From Peribacillus muralis (GTDB taxonomy: Bacteria; Bacillota; Bacilli; Bacillales; DSM-1321), in assembly GCF_001439925.1 (NCBI RefSeq), contig NZ_LMBV01000005.1:113379-177378 (forward strand): a stretch of DNA of 64,000 bases. Reading direction: 5' to 3'. This document shows, piece after piece, positions 42,878 to 51,775 of this stretch (within the stretch, counting starts at the first letter, position 1; each line of letters opens with the position of its first letter). Made by a program: the position numbers and the translations under genes. The notes under the pieces are model-generated. The model was given only the letters and a program-made list of their open reading frames with translations, searched no databases and was not told the origin of the DNA.

Positions 42878-43397
42878 TTGAATGCTGTGGTGGAAGTCGA
42901 ACAAGTAACATCAATTGAATCCCATCTTAATCAGCTTTCCGACCTGTTGGTGCAAGTTGTGAATGATGGGGCGTCCATAGTTTTTTTACCTCCGATGAAA
43001 CAATCTGAGGCTACTGATTAATTGGGTTGGTGTCCTAAATCCTGATGTGATTTTGTTTGTCGCAAAATTACAGGGTAAGATAGTCGGGAGTGTGCAGCTA
43101 CATTTATGTTCAAAGCAAAACGGCCGCCATCGTGCCGAAATCGCCAAATTATTGACGCATATGGGTTATAGACGAAAAGGCATAGGGCGTGCACTCATGC
43201 TAGTGGCTGAGAAGAGAGCCAAGCAGGAGGGGCGGACATTATTGGTTCTGGACACAAGGGAAGGGGACCCTGCCAGCTCCCGGTACACTTCATTGGAATA
43301 TATTCAGGCTGGCAGGATTCCTGATTATGCGCAATCGGCAAATGGTGATTTTCATCCGACCATTTATTATTATAAAAAATTGAATGGGGGGACCTAA
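42878..43397 (+). pseudogene. Frameshifted GNAT-family acetyltransferase
   Basis: The TTG at 42878, behind AAAGGTTGTGAG, opens a frame that stops at 43019-43021 after 47 codons. The next frame continues as a clear GNAT domain (VGSVQLHLCSK, YRRKGIGRALMLVAEKRA, YYYKKLNGG) to 43397. Removing one A in GATTAATTGG (about 43020) joins them into one protein of about 173 residues reading EATDYWVGVLNPDVILFVAK across the junction. The gene is therefore broken by a one-base insertion, or carries a sequencing error. Confidence 0.8.
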
Positions 43398-43895
43398 GTG
43401 CAAGCTGTAATCAAAAAAGAAGGCAACGGAATTATCGCAAAATTAGATCGTCTGTTCAATCATTCAGTGGAAGAAGTTTGGGGTGCCTTAACGGAAAATG
43501 ATAAGCTGGAGAATTGGATGTCCAATCTGGAAATAAAGGACCTTCGAAAAGATGGGATTATAACATTCAATTTTAATGACGGGTCAGGAAAATCCTTTGA
43601 TTTGAAGATAAGGGACTTCGAGGAATATACCGTTTTAGAATATGATTGGGGCGATGGCTGGGTTCGATTCGAGCTATCTCCAGAAAAGGATGGATGCTCG
43701 CTCGTATTGACAGAATCCAGCAGTAAGCTCAATGATCATACAGCAAAGGATTTGGCAGGCTGGCATGTGTGCCTCGACATGCTAGGGGACGTATTGGATG
43801 GTCGCCACAAGGACTTTCCGATGGATGACTGGGCAAAATGGCATGAGGAATATATCATCGCCGTCAAAATGATTGGAGAACAGAAGAATATGTGA
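43398..43895 (+). CDS. SRPBCC/AHSA1-domain protein
   Basis: A 165-residue protein of the START-like SRPBCC superfamily (AHSA1 branch), a hydrophobic-cavity fold. Family features are the FNHSVEEVWGALTENDKLENW opening, the VLEYDWGDGWVRFEL strand region and the closing GWHVCLDMLGDVLDG helix. The GTG at 43398 directly follows the stop of the frameshifted acetyltransferase, with GGGGGGA upstream, so the two were co-transcribed. The ligand is unknown. Confidence 0.82.
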   Translation: MQAVIKKEGNGIIAKLDRLFNHSVEEVWGALTENDKLENWMSNLEIKDLRKDGIITFNFNDGSGKSFDLKIRDFEEYTVLEYDWGDGWVRFELSPEKDGCSLVLTESSSKLNDHTAKDLAGWHVCLDMLGDVLDGRHKDFPMDDWAKWHEEYIIAVKMIGEQKNM

Positions 43896-43950
43896 AAGAG
43901 ATAGTGGTTGAAATAGGTGAAGGGTCAAAAATAGACGATTAGATTTTCAC

Positions 43951-44218
43951 TTTTACTCGCGAGATTGAGCGTTTTACTCGCGAATTCGAGTTTTACTCCT
44001 GAGTTTGGGCAGTTTATTCGTGAGTTTGGACGTTTTATTCGCGAATTCGAGTTTTACTCCTGAGTTTGGGCAGTTTATTCGTGAGTTCAGGCAGTTTATT
44101 CGTGAGTTTCGGAGGTTTATTCGTGAGTTTGGACGTTTTATTCGTGAGATTGAGCGGTTTATTCGTGAGTTTCGGAGGTTTATTCGTGAGTTTGGACGTT
44201 TTATTCGTAAAACGATTT
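43951..44218. repeat. Tandem array, about thirteen 21-bp units
   Basis: Units of about 21 bp with core TTTTATTCGTGAGTTTGG and variants (ACTCGCGAATTCGAG, ACTCCTGAGTTTGGG, ATTCGTGAGATTGAG) repeat across the region; most are 20-22 bp long. Because 21 is divisible by three, open frames through it encode a repeating heptapeptide (FIREFGR), but no ribosome binding site precedes them. The array lies between the SRPBCC gene and a terminator hairpin. Confidence 0.9.
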
Positions 44219-44259
44219 GAAGGGATTGCCGAAGAATGTATGAATATCGTTCGTTGTTA

Positions 44260-44290
44260 ACACCATTTAGCTTGTCTAAATGGTGTTTTT
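44260..44290 (+). terminator. Intrinsic terminator after the 21-bp array
   Basis: ACACCATTTAG pairs with CTAAATGGTGT around a short loop and is followed by TTTTTG. It would end transcripts from the GNAT/SRPBCC unit after they pass through the repeat array. Confidence 0.88.
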
Positions 44291-44337
44291 GTTATGGTTG
44301 GGAACTTTGGACCCATCAAATTGATTAAATATGATAA

Positions 44338-44366
44338 TTGACAGAAGTTAATTAGGTATATAGTAT
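44338..44366 (+). promoter_or_regulatory. Sigma-A promoter upstream of chemoreceptor gene
   Basis: TTGACA, a 17-base spacer and TAGTAT fit a sigma-A promoter about 120 bases upstream of the start codon. No sigma-D motility promoter was seen. Confidence 0.55.
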
Positions 44367-44485
44367 GTTTATGTGGAAAAATAAAGTAAGTGTTAGTGAT
44401 TAAGGGATGACCCATTTTGATCACGTATCGATTCTTTGTTTTTACACGAAGTATGGTTCAGGTAAGTATAAGGGGGAAGATGTTA

Positions 44486-46567
44486 ATGAGAGGTTCAGCG
44501 GCTGACAAGAAGGAAAAAGTGAAAAGAAGGATATCGATCCGGGTAAAATGGCTAGTATTCATTTGTTTATCCGTTTTTCTTGCAATAATCGTAGCCGTTT
44601 CGATAATGGGGGTTAAAGTAACTTCCATTTTTAAAGAAGATAGTATATCCCTTAACAAAAGCTCGGCACAAAATGCTGCGACACAAATCAATTTGAGCAT
44701 GGCTACATATGAAAATTCGCTAGAGCAATTATCTCAGTTAATTGCCAATCAGGTTAGTAGTGGTGATTCAATCAAGGATATCCGCAAGACAATAGAAGCA
44801 TTCCAGAAGAATAATGGGGAATTAATCTCTGTTTATTATATGAACGGGAAGAATGGTACGTTGCATGCTTCACCGGAAATGGAGTTCAATCAGGACGCTC
44901 GGGAGACGAAGACCTATACGGAGCTAACGGAAAGGCCTGAAACGAAATGGATGGACGTGTATAAGGATACGACTTCAGGAACGGTCATGACTTCCGTGGT
45001 CACACCAGTTTTAGTGGATGGAAAAATGGCAGGAGCACTTGGGTATGATATTGACCTTTCGACGATTGGTAAAATGAGGTCCAACATTGAGAAAGATTCC
45101 ACAAGCAGTCTGGTGATTTTGGATTCACAAGGGTTTATCGTAAGTTCCTTCATGAAGGATATGGACGGGAAGAATATGAATCCAGAAAAAAGCGGAATGG
45201 AAGAAGGCGTGGAGGATTTGATTGCGGACACCGACCGCTTCGATTCGGAGTTCAAGTGGGTGGCCGACTTGTATAATGGAGAAACGAAGGCCAATCAATC
45301 CTTGACCCTGGGAGATGAGGATTTTACAGGTGAAGTGAGTGCGGTTCCTGAGGTTAACTGGAAAGTGGTGGCGCTCACGCCAGACAAAATCCTTCAATCC
45401 AAGCTTGATGATATGATAAAAATCGTATTGATATCCAGTATTTTAGGTCTCTTATTCGGTACGATTTGTGCCCTTTATCTTGCCGGAAGGTTAACGAAGA
45501 TCATGGGCGACTTTAAAAAGGTAATCGAAAAGACGGCGAATGGGGATTTAGTAACCGAATTGGCGATTAATTCAAATGATGAGATTGGTGATTTGAGCAA
45601 AAGCTATAACTCGATGCTGGGGAAATTAAGGGGATTGGTTGCCAAGGTAAACGGCAATGCCGAATCGGTCACGAATGCCAATGCCGGACTAAGTCAAATC
45701 GCGGCAGAAAATAGTTCGGCGATTACGGATGTTTCACGTGCGATAGACGAGATTGCTTCAGGCGCATCCAATCAATCTGAGCAAGTGGAGCATGGAGCGA
45801 GCACCATCCAGGTATTAAGCAATGAAATCGACGGATTGTCAAAACAATCGCGCGAGACCCAATCCGTATTGGAGCTTGCCTCAGAAAAAATCGAATCAGG
45901 GAAACAACAGGTAAGCGGCCTGGAAACGTCGTATCAGAAGTTGGAGCTGGCATTTACGGCAGTCACCGACATGAGCTTAAGACTTGTGGAAAAATCGAAA
46001 ACCATTTCCGATGTAACGAATGCCATATCAAAAATATCGGAACAAACCAATTTGTTATCCTTGAATGCATCGATAGAGGCGGCACGGGCAGGTGAGTCAG
46101 GTAAAGGCTTTGCTGTCGTGGCCAATGAAGTACGGAGTTTGGCGGATGATTCAAAGGAAGCTACCAAAAATATTCAGGTGATCATCCAGAGCATTTTGTC
46201 CGATACGGAGGAACTGCTAAAAACGACGAATGAAACGAACCAAATTAGCAAGGATCAGAAAAATGCCGTAATCACGGTAAGTGAGGCGATGAAAGAGCTG
46301 GAGGATTCAGTTGGGAAAATCTCCAATTCAATTCAGGAAGAAACACGATCGATTGAAAGCATCAATCAACAAAAAGAAACCGTCGTACAAGTGATAGAAG
46401 AAATCACCGCTGTTTCCCAGCAAACAACGGCTTCATCAGAAGAAATTGCATCATCGATGGAGGAACAAGCTGCTTCATCCAATGAACTTGCCCAATATAC
46501 GAAGCAACTTACACAATTAATCAATGATTTGGAGACTACGCTTGGGGAGTTCCAGATAAACAAGTAG
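44486..46567 (+). CDS. Methyl-accepting chemotaxis protein, dCache type
   Basis: A 693-residue transmembrane chemoreceptor. It has a membrane segment at about residues 22-45, a large extracytoplasmic double Cache domain at about 50-300, a second membrane segment near 308-330, a HAMP domain at about 330-385, and a long cytoplasmic signalling coiled coil with the hairpin tip [24 protein letters not shown]. dCache receptors commonly bind amino acids. The ATG at 44486 has AGGGGGA nine bases upstream; the open frame starts earlier, but without a ribosome binding site. Confidence 0.92.
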   Translation: MRGSAADKKEKVKRRISIRVKWLVFICLSVFLAIIVAVSIMGVKVTSIFKEDSISLNKSSAQNAATQINLSMATYENSLEQLSQLIANQVSSGDSIKDIRKTIEAFQKNNGELISVYYMNGKNGTLHASPEMEFNQDARETKTYTELTERPETKWMDVYKDTTSGTVMTSVVTPVLVDGKMAGALGYDIDLSTIGKMRSNIEKDSTSSLVILDSQGFIVSSFMKDMDGKNMNPEKSGMEEGVEDLIADTDRFDSEFKWVADLYNGETKANQSLTLGDEDFTGEVSAVPEVNWKVVALTPDKILQSKLDDMIKIVLISSILGLLFGTICALYLAGRLTKIMGDFKKVIEKTANGDLVTELAINSNDEIGDLSKSYNSMLGKLRGLVAKVNGNAESVTNANAGLSQIAAENSSAITDVSRAIDEIASGASNQSEQVEHGASTIQVLSNEIDGLSKQSRETQSVLELASEKIESGKQQVSGLETSYQKLELAFTAVTDMSLRLVEKSKTISDVTNAISKISEQTNLLSLNASIEAARAGESGKGFAVVANEVRSLADDSKEATKNIQVIIQSILSDTEELLKTTNETNQISKDQKNAVITVSEAMKELEDSVGKISNSIQEETRSIESINQQKETVVQVIEEITAVSQQTTASSEEIASSMEEQAASSNELAQYTKQLTQLINDLETTLGEFQINK

Positions 46568-46587
46568 AGACACGGAATGATGCAAGG

Positions 46588-46626
46588 CAAAAGGGGAGAC
46601 CGCTAAAGTGGTTTCCCTTTTTTTGC
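46588..46626 (+). terminator. Intrinsic terminator after chemoreceptor gene
   Basis: AAAAGGGGAGACC pairs imperfectly with GGTTTCCCTTTT around CGCTAAAGT and is followed by a T run. Confidence 0.8.
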
Positions 46627-46836
46627 ATGTGCATGTTGGCAAGTCGTTCATTCCTCAGGCAACCATCCTTTCTCTTAAGTGGACATGTTCGCTAGAAGTA
46701 CAAAAGTACAATTTAACGTGACTGGTCAAGCAACACGTGCTTTTTCCATCAAGAGGAATATACATATAGGGATTGGACAAGTAGGGTCCAATGGCTCAAG
46801 GCCCAAAGGAGAGAACAACATGCATTTCAAATCGTC

Positions 46837-47120
46837 ATGACAATGATCATTATATTATGGAGGCCGGGAGGTATAAATGAATCATGGCCAGCTATCACCT
46901 TAAAAACCATCTATCTGGCAAATATAATCGGCAGTGACATGGGATAAGTTGCTATTGCCCATTGGTACTTTTGCCTCGCTTATCTGGATGCATATCCTGA
47001 AGCAACATAAAGTGAAAATAACGTGGAAAGATTATTTAAGCATATCCTTGGTAGTCACCACCGACTACTGTCGTAACACTGCTATTATTATATGTTTGGG
47101 TCCCAATGATATTTAGCTAA
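46837..47120 (+). pseudogene. arsB: Remnant of an ArsB-type arsenite transporter
   Basis: Two pieces of one family are fused with most of the gene missing. The first encodes MTMIIILWRPGGINESWPA, the N-terminal segment of ArsB-type arsenical pump membrane proteins. The second encodes IIGSDMG, then in a shifted frame LLPIGTFASLIWMHILKQHK and, after another shift, the closing helix VVTLLLLYVWVPMIFS with a stop at 47118. The central several hundred codons are absent and there are at least two frameshifts, so no function remains. The preceding 210 bases show nothing else. Confidence 0.75.
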
Positions 47121-47144
47121 ATGACCCTCTAGGAGGAGATAGTA

Positions 47145-47810
47145 ATGAGTAATGCAGGTGCATTACTGGGTAAGCAAATCGATGTCCAGCTTTCGGGAGA
47201 AAAATCGTTCAAAGGAATTTTAACTGATCTGGGTATGGATATTCTCGTGCTGTACAATGGAGAGCAGTTTCTATATTTTCCAATGCTGCAGGTCCATAGA
47301 TTTAATCTGAGTGAAGAAAAAGATAATGAGATTGAATATCCGCTATATTCTCCGATGATGGAGGACATGGGATCGATTTCCTATCGAAAAACGTTAATGA
47401 ATGCAAAAGGGATGTTTTCTGAAATCCACGTTGCGGGCCACATTCCGCTGCACGGTTATATCACCAATGTTTTCAATGATTACTTTGCGTTTTACTCGCC
47501 TGTATACAAAACGATGTATATATCACTGCATCACCTTAAATGGCTTTCCCCCTATCATCAAGGTAACATCCCTTACGGCCTCAGCAAAGAATGCTTTCCC
47601 GTCAATCCATCAGCCGTGCCAATGGTGCGCTCCTTGGGAGAGCAATTAAAGAAATATGCAGGAAAGCTTGTGGTCCTTGATGGGGGAGAAGACCCTATGA
47701 AGATCGGGGTTCTGAAAACGGCAGCAAATAACTTGGTCGAGTTAACGACAGCAAGCGGCAATCAAGTGTTTTTCAAGCTTGCCCATATTAAAAGTGTGTA
47801 CATGCCATGA
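47145..47810 (+). CDS. DUF2642-like protein with two Sm-like halves
   Basis: A 221-residue protein of unknown function. The N-terminal part (about 7-55, LLGKQIDVQLSGEKSFKG, DILVLYNGEQFLYFPMLQV) and the C-terminal part (about 168-221, YAGKLVVLDGGEDPMKIGVL, QVFFKLAHIKSVY) look like two copies of the small DUF2642/YlxR-type beta-barrel seen in several spore-coat-associated Bacillus proteins, joined by a hydrophobic, aromatic-rich middle. A strong AGGAGGAGA site precedes the ATG. A link to the spore coat is inferred only from the family. Confidence 0.6.
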   Translation: MSNAGALLGKQIDVQLSGEKSFKGILTDLGMDILVLYNGEQFLYFPMLQVHRFNLSEEKDNEIEYPLYSPMMEDMGSISYRKTLMNAKGMFSEIHVAGHIPLHGYITNVFNDYFAFYSPVYKTMYISLHHLKWLSPYHQGNIPYGLSKECFPVNPSAVPMVRSLGEQLKKYAGKLVVLDGGEDPMKIGVLKTAANNLVELTTASGNQVFFKLAHIKSVYMP

Positions 47811-48033
47811 ATTCATGACTTTCCCTCTATTAATCCTCTGCTGGGTAATCCTGGCGCACCCCTGACATCAATGCCGTATCTTATCGTATTAATTTGTTGT
47901 TTTTCATGATTACTAGGCTAAAAGATTCATTATCTTTGCCGATATTAGGGATATTGATAAGTGTTTAGTTGGGTTAATTTATTCCGTGCAGGCAATAAGG
48001 TTGATGATAATTGATCAAGAAGGAAGGGGTAAT

Positions 48034-49236
48034 ATGTTTAAAGCAAAACTAAGCGCCAAGGTTCTGATAGGAGTATTCATCGTTAGTTTCATTTTCTATC
48101 CGAGCTTCATTGCGGAGGCAGCAGATCGTGTTCATACTGTAGCTGCTAATGATACGGTAGAATCGGTTGCCAGGACCTATCGTATATCCACGGGGCAGTT
48201 AATGAAAACGAATGGGTTACCAGATCAAAAGCTATATGCTGGCCAGAGGTTAACGATCATTCAAACCCTATACACTCCTGCCGTCTACCAGTGGTCGGAG
48301 AGGGGAAAATGGATTGCGAATTATGCGAAAACCTTTGTGGGGTTTAAAAAAAGGGCAGGAGAAGAGAATCCTGCAAACGGCTTTGACTCCAGCGGATTGA
48401 TCCATTGGGTGCTTTCTGGGCAAAACGTTCCGATTGATCGTTTGACAGTGGACGGTTTTTATGAGCAAGGGATGGATACAACGAGTCCGAAAGCCGGAGA
48501 TCTAATCTTCTTTCTTGAAAAAGAAAGTGCAAAGGTCGTGAGCGGCGGTATCTATCTTGGCAACAACCAATTTGTTCATTCCGGATATGGGAGTGAAACG
48601 GTTCAGGTGAGATCGAGTACGGAAAAGTACTTTGAAAAATATAAACTGGCCTATAAAACTTACACACCTAAGGGTGAGCATATCGTCCAAAACGGCGAAA
48701 CACTAAAAGGCATTTCAGAAAAATACGACGTTTCCATGAATACGATCAAACATCGAAATGCCCTTCCATCGGAGCGGCTGTTACCAGGGCAGTATTTGCA
48801 AATATACAGCAGTCCTTTGTTTCCGTTTTATGTAAACCATGAGTCTGCTTATGATAAGGCTGAGGATGTCATTAAGTATGCCTACACGTTACGTGGATTC
48901 ACTTATGCGTTTGGGGAAGATGATCCCGTGAAAGGAATGGACTGCAGTGGATTCATCTACTGGGTCATGAAGGAGCAGGGCCTGTCGGTAAAGCGTGGTT
49001 CGGCGAAGGAATACTTCTCTTTAATGCCGAAAATCAAAAATCCAAAAGCAGGGGATTTAGTTTTTTTTAAGGATACCGGTACAAGGCTTGGTGTGACGCA
49101 CGTGGGCATTTATCTGGGGGCAGGACGTTTCCTCCATACAACCGAAATCCCTGGTGTCCATATTTCGAACCTGTCGTCCGCGTATTTTGCCGAAAAGTTC
49201 GAAGGCTTCGGACAAGTCGAAAGCGTTATCAACTAA
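48034..49236 (+). CDS. Secreted LysM/NlpC-P60 peptidoglycan hydrolase with one inactive domain
   Basis: A 400-residue secreted protein: signal peptide (1-30, ending AEAAD), LysM (about 33-77), NlpC/P60 domain 1 (about 90-205), LysM (about 214-259), NlpC/P60 domain 2 (about 275-400). Domain 2 has the catalytic Cys304 in MDCSGFIYW and His356 in VTHVGIYLG and should cleave D-glutamyl-diaminopimelate bonds in wall peptides. Domain 1 keeps the fold and the later His182 but has Ser119 instead of Cys (FDSSGLIHW) and Ser170 instead of His (VSGGIYLG), so it cannot be a cysteine peptidase. AAGGAAGGGG precedes the ATG at 48034. The PGA hydrolase gene converges on it twelve bases downstream. Confidence 0.88.
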   Translation: MFKAKLSAKVLIGVFIVSFIFYPSFIAEAADRVHTVAANDTVESVARTYRISTGQLMKTNGLPDQKLYAGQRLTIIQTLYTPAVYQWSERGKWIANYAKTFVGFKKRAGEENPANGFDSSGLIHWVLSGQNVPIDRLTVDGFYEQGMDTTSPKAGDLIFFLEKESAKVVSGGIYLGNNQFVHSGYGSETVQVRSSTEKYFEKYKLAYKTYTPKGEHIVQNGETLKGISEKYDVSMNTIKHRNALPSERLLPGQYLQIYSSPLFPFYVNHESAYDKAEDVIKYAYTLRGFTYAFGEDDPVKGMDCSGFIYWVMKEQGLSVKRGSAKEYFSLMPKIKNPKAGDLVFFKDTGTRLGVTHVGIYLGAGRFLHTTEIPGVHISNLSSAYFAEKFEGFGQVESVIN

Positions 49237-49248
49237 ACTCTTTCCTTA

Positions 49249-49881
49249 TCACTCACTGAACCGTTTATAAGTGAACGCACCTTTTTCGAGGGCGTGAACG
49301 AAGTGGTGAAACAAATCCGAGCGATTGATTCGGTTGTTGCTGCTAAAGTCATCGCCTTTGAACAAGCTTTTCCTAAGCTTAGTGGACAGTTCCAGCTGAA
49401 CGCCGGCACCGATTTTGCATCGGTTGGTGATGTTGCTTGCACTCATGCCCAAAAGATGCCGAGGCGCGTCATATGTTTGAAATCCAGCAGCATTCAGGGA
49501 ATGCTTGATATAGTACGTAAAGGCTTCGTTCCGCCCGCCGATGTAAACGAACGAATCCGTTTCGTTGCGATGTCCGTGGATCGTAAGGGTTGTCTGTGCG
49601 TTCGCTGCCATAAGAACCCCGCTCGGTTCATTGAATAAGCTGGACTTTATATGAAGGATCTGGTTGCCCCGAGGCTTCAGCCCTTCGAATGAATAGGTGC
49701 TGGAACCGATTCTACCACCAAGGGCGTCAGCAATTTCACTGGTGCCTGGTTCGATATTTCCGCCATGAATGGCAAGGATGGCCATATCCGGGTTCCTGTG
49801 ATAACAGCTAATCCGGTAGTCAACGGATTCTTGTTCATGTTTGGTAAGCTCGGCGAAATTCGTGTAGCTGGTTAAAGTCAT
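49249..49881 (-). CDS. Poly-gamma-glutamate hydrolase, PghP/YjqB family
   Basis: A 210-residue zinc-dependent hydrolase of the phage-type poly-gamma-glutamate hydrolase family (B. subtilis YjqB; phage PghP). Metal-binding candidates are His and Glu in AIHGGNIEPGTSEIA, an early motif, and His in TIHGHRNE. No signal peptide is visible, as is usual for the family. GGAGG precedes the ATG at 49881. It follows the whole cap operon on the same strand after a terminator hairpin, so PGA synthesis and degradation genes are adjacent. In the cell it could trim or recycle PGA; phage defence or phage origin is another reading. Confidence 0.85.
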   Translation of the reverse strand: MTLTSYTNFAELTKHEQESVDYRISCYHRNPDMAILAIHGGNIEPGTSEIADALGGRIGSSTYSFEGLKPRGNQILHIKSSLFNEPSGVLMAANAQTTLTIHGHRNETDSFVYIGGRNEAFTYYIKHSLNAAGFQTYDAPRHLLGMSASNITNRCKIGAGVQLELSTKLRKSLFKGDDFSSNNRINRSDLFHHFVHALEKGAFTYKRFSE

Positions 49882-49907
49882 GGTTATCCTCCAATTAGGG
49901 GGAAAAT

Positions 49908-49935
49908 AAAAAAGCGGGTAAGACCCGCTTTTTTA
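49908..49935. terminator. Terminator between capE and PGA hydrolase gene
   Basis: AAAAAAGCGGG pairs with CCCGCTTTTTT around a five-base loop. The T run overlaps the capE stop codon on the minus strand. Symmetric A and T runs make it bidirectional; read-through into the hydrolase gene is possible. Confidence 0.88.
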
Positions 49936-50082
49936 TTTTTCCACTGCCGTATATCGTTCAATTTTCTTTTGCTCGTCAGGTGTTAAAGTTTCCGTCCGTT
50001 TGAACGTATTCATCGTCACAAGCAGGGCTGCAATGAGAACAACAGGCATAACCCAGCTTGCTATTTTTTTTACGGTATTCAT
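49933..50082 (-). CDS. capE: Poly-gamma-glutamate synthase small subunit PgsE/CapE
   Basis: A 49-residue membrane peptide with one helix (about residues 9-27, [19 protein letters not shown]) and a charged C-terminus ([18 protein letters not shown]). Size, topology and position at the end of the operon match CapE/PgsE, a small subunit that helps PGA synthesis in B. anthracis and B. subtilis. GAGGGG precedes the ATG. Confidence 0.88.
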   Translation of the reverse strand: MNTVKKIASWVMPVVLIAALLVTMNTFKRTETLTPDEQKKIERYTAVEK

Positions 50083-50119
50083 AGTCTCGTCCCCTCATAC
50101 TCACTAAATTAATAAATAG

Positions 50120-51703
50120 TTATTGCTGCGCTTTCCAGCTTCCGCCTCTTCTCTTATCCCCAGCTCCGGATATTAGTCCGTTGTTCTCGTTTCTTACGAG
50201 TACTTGAACTCCGCCGTAATACATGGGATTCGGATCATGAATGACTTCATATCCTGAATCTTCTAAATCTGATATGGTTTCATTTGATAATCTTGCTTCT
50301 GTGTGAATGTTTCTGCCATCAAAAGCAATCCGCTTACGGTCGATGATATCCTGGAAAGAGCCTTCTTTCTCCGTATATGAGTAAAGAACCTGCATCAATA
50401 CTTGAGGAATTCTATTACCGCCGGGTAAACCGATCCCAATCGATTCCTTCCCTTGTTTTTTGAGAATGGTCGGTGACGTGAACGTTCTAGAGCGTTTATA
50501 ATCCTCCTGGGCATTCAAGTCGGAACCGAAATTCTTCAATTGATCATTTAGGAAAAATCCATTCGTATAGTCACCCGATCCGAAAAAGTTACTTAATGTA
50601 TTTGTTGCAGAAACGGTCGTGCCATACTTATCCATGATGACAAAATGCGTGGTACTTTCATGCTCTTCGGACTCATGATCTTCTTTATCTTTCCAGTTGT
50701 CATTGTTGATTTTATTCTTAAGATTAGTTAAGTGAATGGGGGAGAGCAGCTGTTCAGCTTTAGCTGGACTGATTCCATCTCCTATATGCTTGATTCGATC
50801 TTCGTAAGCGTTATTGGTGATGCCCCCAAGCACCTTTATATAATCTGATTTGCTTTGCATATTACCTAAGTTCGCTTTCTCGGCCAGCTTTAACATCTCA
50901 AGAACTGTAATACCGGAAAAGGGAGGAGGGGCGGTCCAAACGTCATAGCCGGCAAATGTTCCTTGAACCGGTTTTCGTTCTTTCACTTCATAGTGCTTTA
51001 AATCCATCATGTCGACGTCTGTTTCTTTTTTTATATCGCGTGCAATTTCCCCTTTATAAAAACCATCAGGACCATCTTTTTGAATCTTCTTCAATGTTTC
51101 AGCAAGTTTTTCCTGTTTGAGGGTTTTGCCTGGTTCAATAGCATCGCCATCCGGGTAAAACAGTGAAGTATCATCGGATGAAACCCTTGCTTCGGAATTG
51201 GCTAAGCGTTCGGATAACATTTCGTTCACTTTAAAACCGTCTTGTGCCAAATCAACTGCTGGCTGGATGAGGTCTTCCATCGGTACGGTTCCGTACTTGT
51301 CGTGGATAACCTGCATGCCTGCCACTAAGCCTGGAATCCCCGTTTCGTGTCTTGAACTTGGGTCTTCCGGAGAAGATTCCCGATAATCGATGAAATTGGG
51401 TTTGCCGGACTTAGGGGTGATCAGCATACCGCCGCCGCCACCTATACCAGATCCATATGGTTCGGTTACTCCTAAAGCATAAGATACAGCAATGGCGGCA
51501 TCTGCCGCCGTGCCGCCGTTTTTCAATATCTCCATTCCCACATCTATTGCTATTGGGCTAGATGAGCTGACTCCATAAGCTTGTGCTGGTTTACTATCTT
51601 TCGGTTCATTCGTGTCAGAAATAGGGGGTGTCTTCGAGCATCCTGCTATATATATGAGCATGCAAAGGGTAAGGAGCACTTTTCTCGTCATAGTGTTAAT
51701 CAT
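50120..51703 (-). CDS. capD: Gamma-glutamyltransferase CapD
   Basis: A 527-residue lipoprotein-type gamma-glutamyltransferase (signal sequence ending IAGC) very close in length and sequence to B. anthracis CapD. Landmarks are SGIGGGGGML, PPPFSGIT, the autocleavage/catalytic Thr351 in HESTTHFVIMD, SNTLSNFFG-like ATNTLSNFFGSG and GLPGGNRIPQ. CapD self-processes, cleaves PGA and transfers it to peptidoglycan, anchoring the capsule to the wall. Its place between capA and capE copies the B. anthracis order capB-C-A-D-E. The B. subtilis pgs operon lacks it. ATG at 51703 follows AAGGGGGA. Confidence 0.92.
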   Translation of the reverse strand: MINTMTRKVLLTLCMLIYIAGCSKTPPISDTNEPKDSKPAQAYGVSSSSPIAIDVGMEILKNGGTAADAAIAVSYALGVTEPYGSGIGGGGGMLITPKSGKPNFIDYRESSPEDPSSRHETGIPGLVAGMQVIHDKYGTVPMEDLIQPAVDLAQDGFKVNEMLSERLANSEARVSSDDTSLFYPDGDAIEPGKTLKQEKLAETLKKIQKDGPDGFYKGEIARDIKKETDVDMMDLKHYEVKERKPVQGTFAGYDVWTAPPPFSGITVLEMLKLAEKANLGNMQSKSDYIKVLGGITNNAYEDRIKHIGDGISPAKAEQLLSPIHLTNLKNKINNDNWKDKEDHESEEHESTTHFVIMDKYGTTVSATNTLSNFFGSGDYTNGFFLNDQLKNFGSDLNAQEDYKRSRTFTSPTILKKQGKESIGIGLPGGNRIPQVLMQVLYSYTEKEGSFQDIIDRKRIAFDGRNIHTEARLSNETISDLEDSGYEVIHDPNPMYYGGVQVLVRNENNGLISGAGDKRRGGSWKAQQ

Positions 51704-51775
51704 CAGTGAATCCCCCTTTTTCGATGAGTATCTAAGTTGTGTGTTTCTCTATTTCAAATCGTAGCCAACCGATCC

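Noticed and set aside
44005..44220. Open frame encoding a repeated FIREFGR-type heptapeptide
   Set aside because: It runs through the 21-bp tandem array, has no ribosome binding site, and the open frame follows automatically from a repeat length divisible by three.
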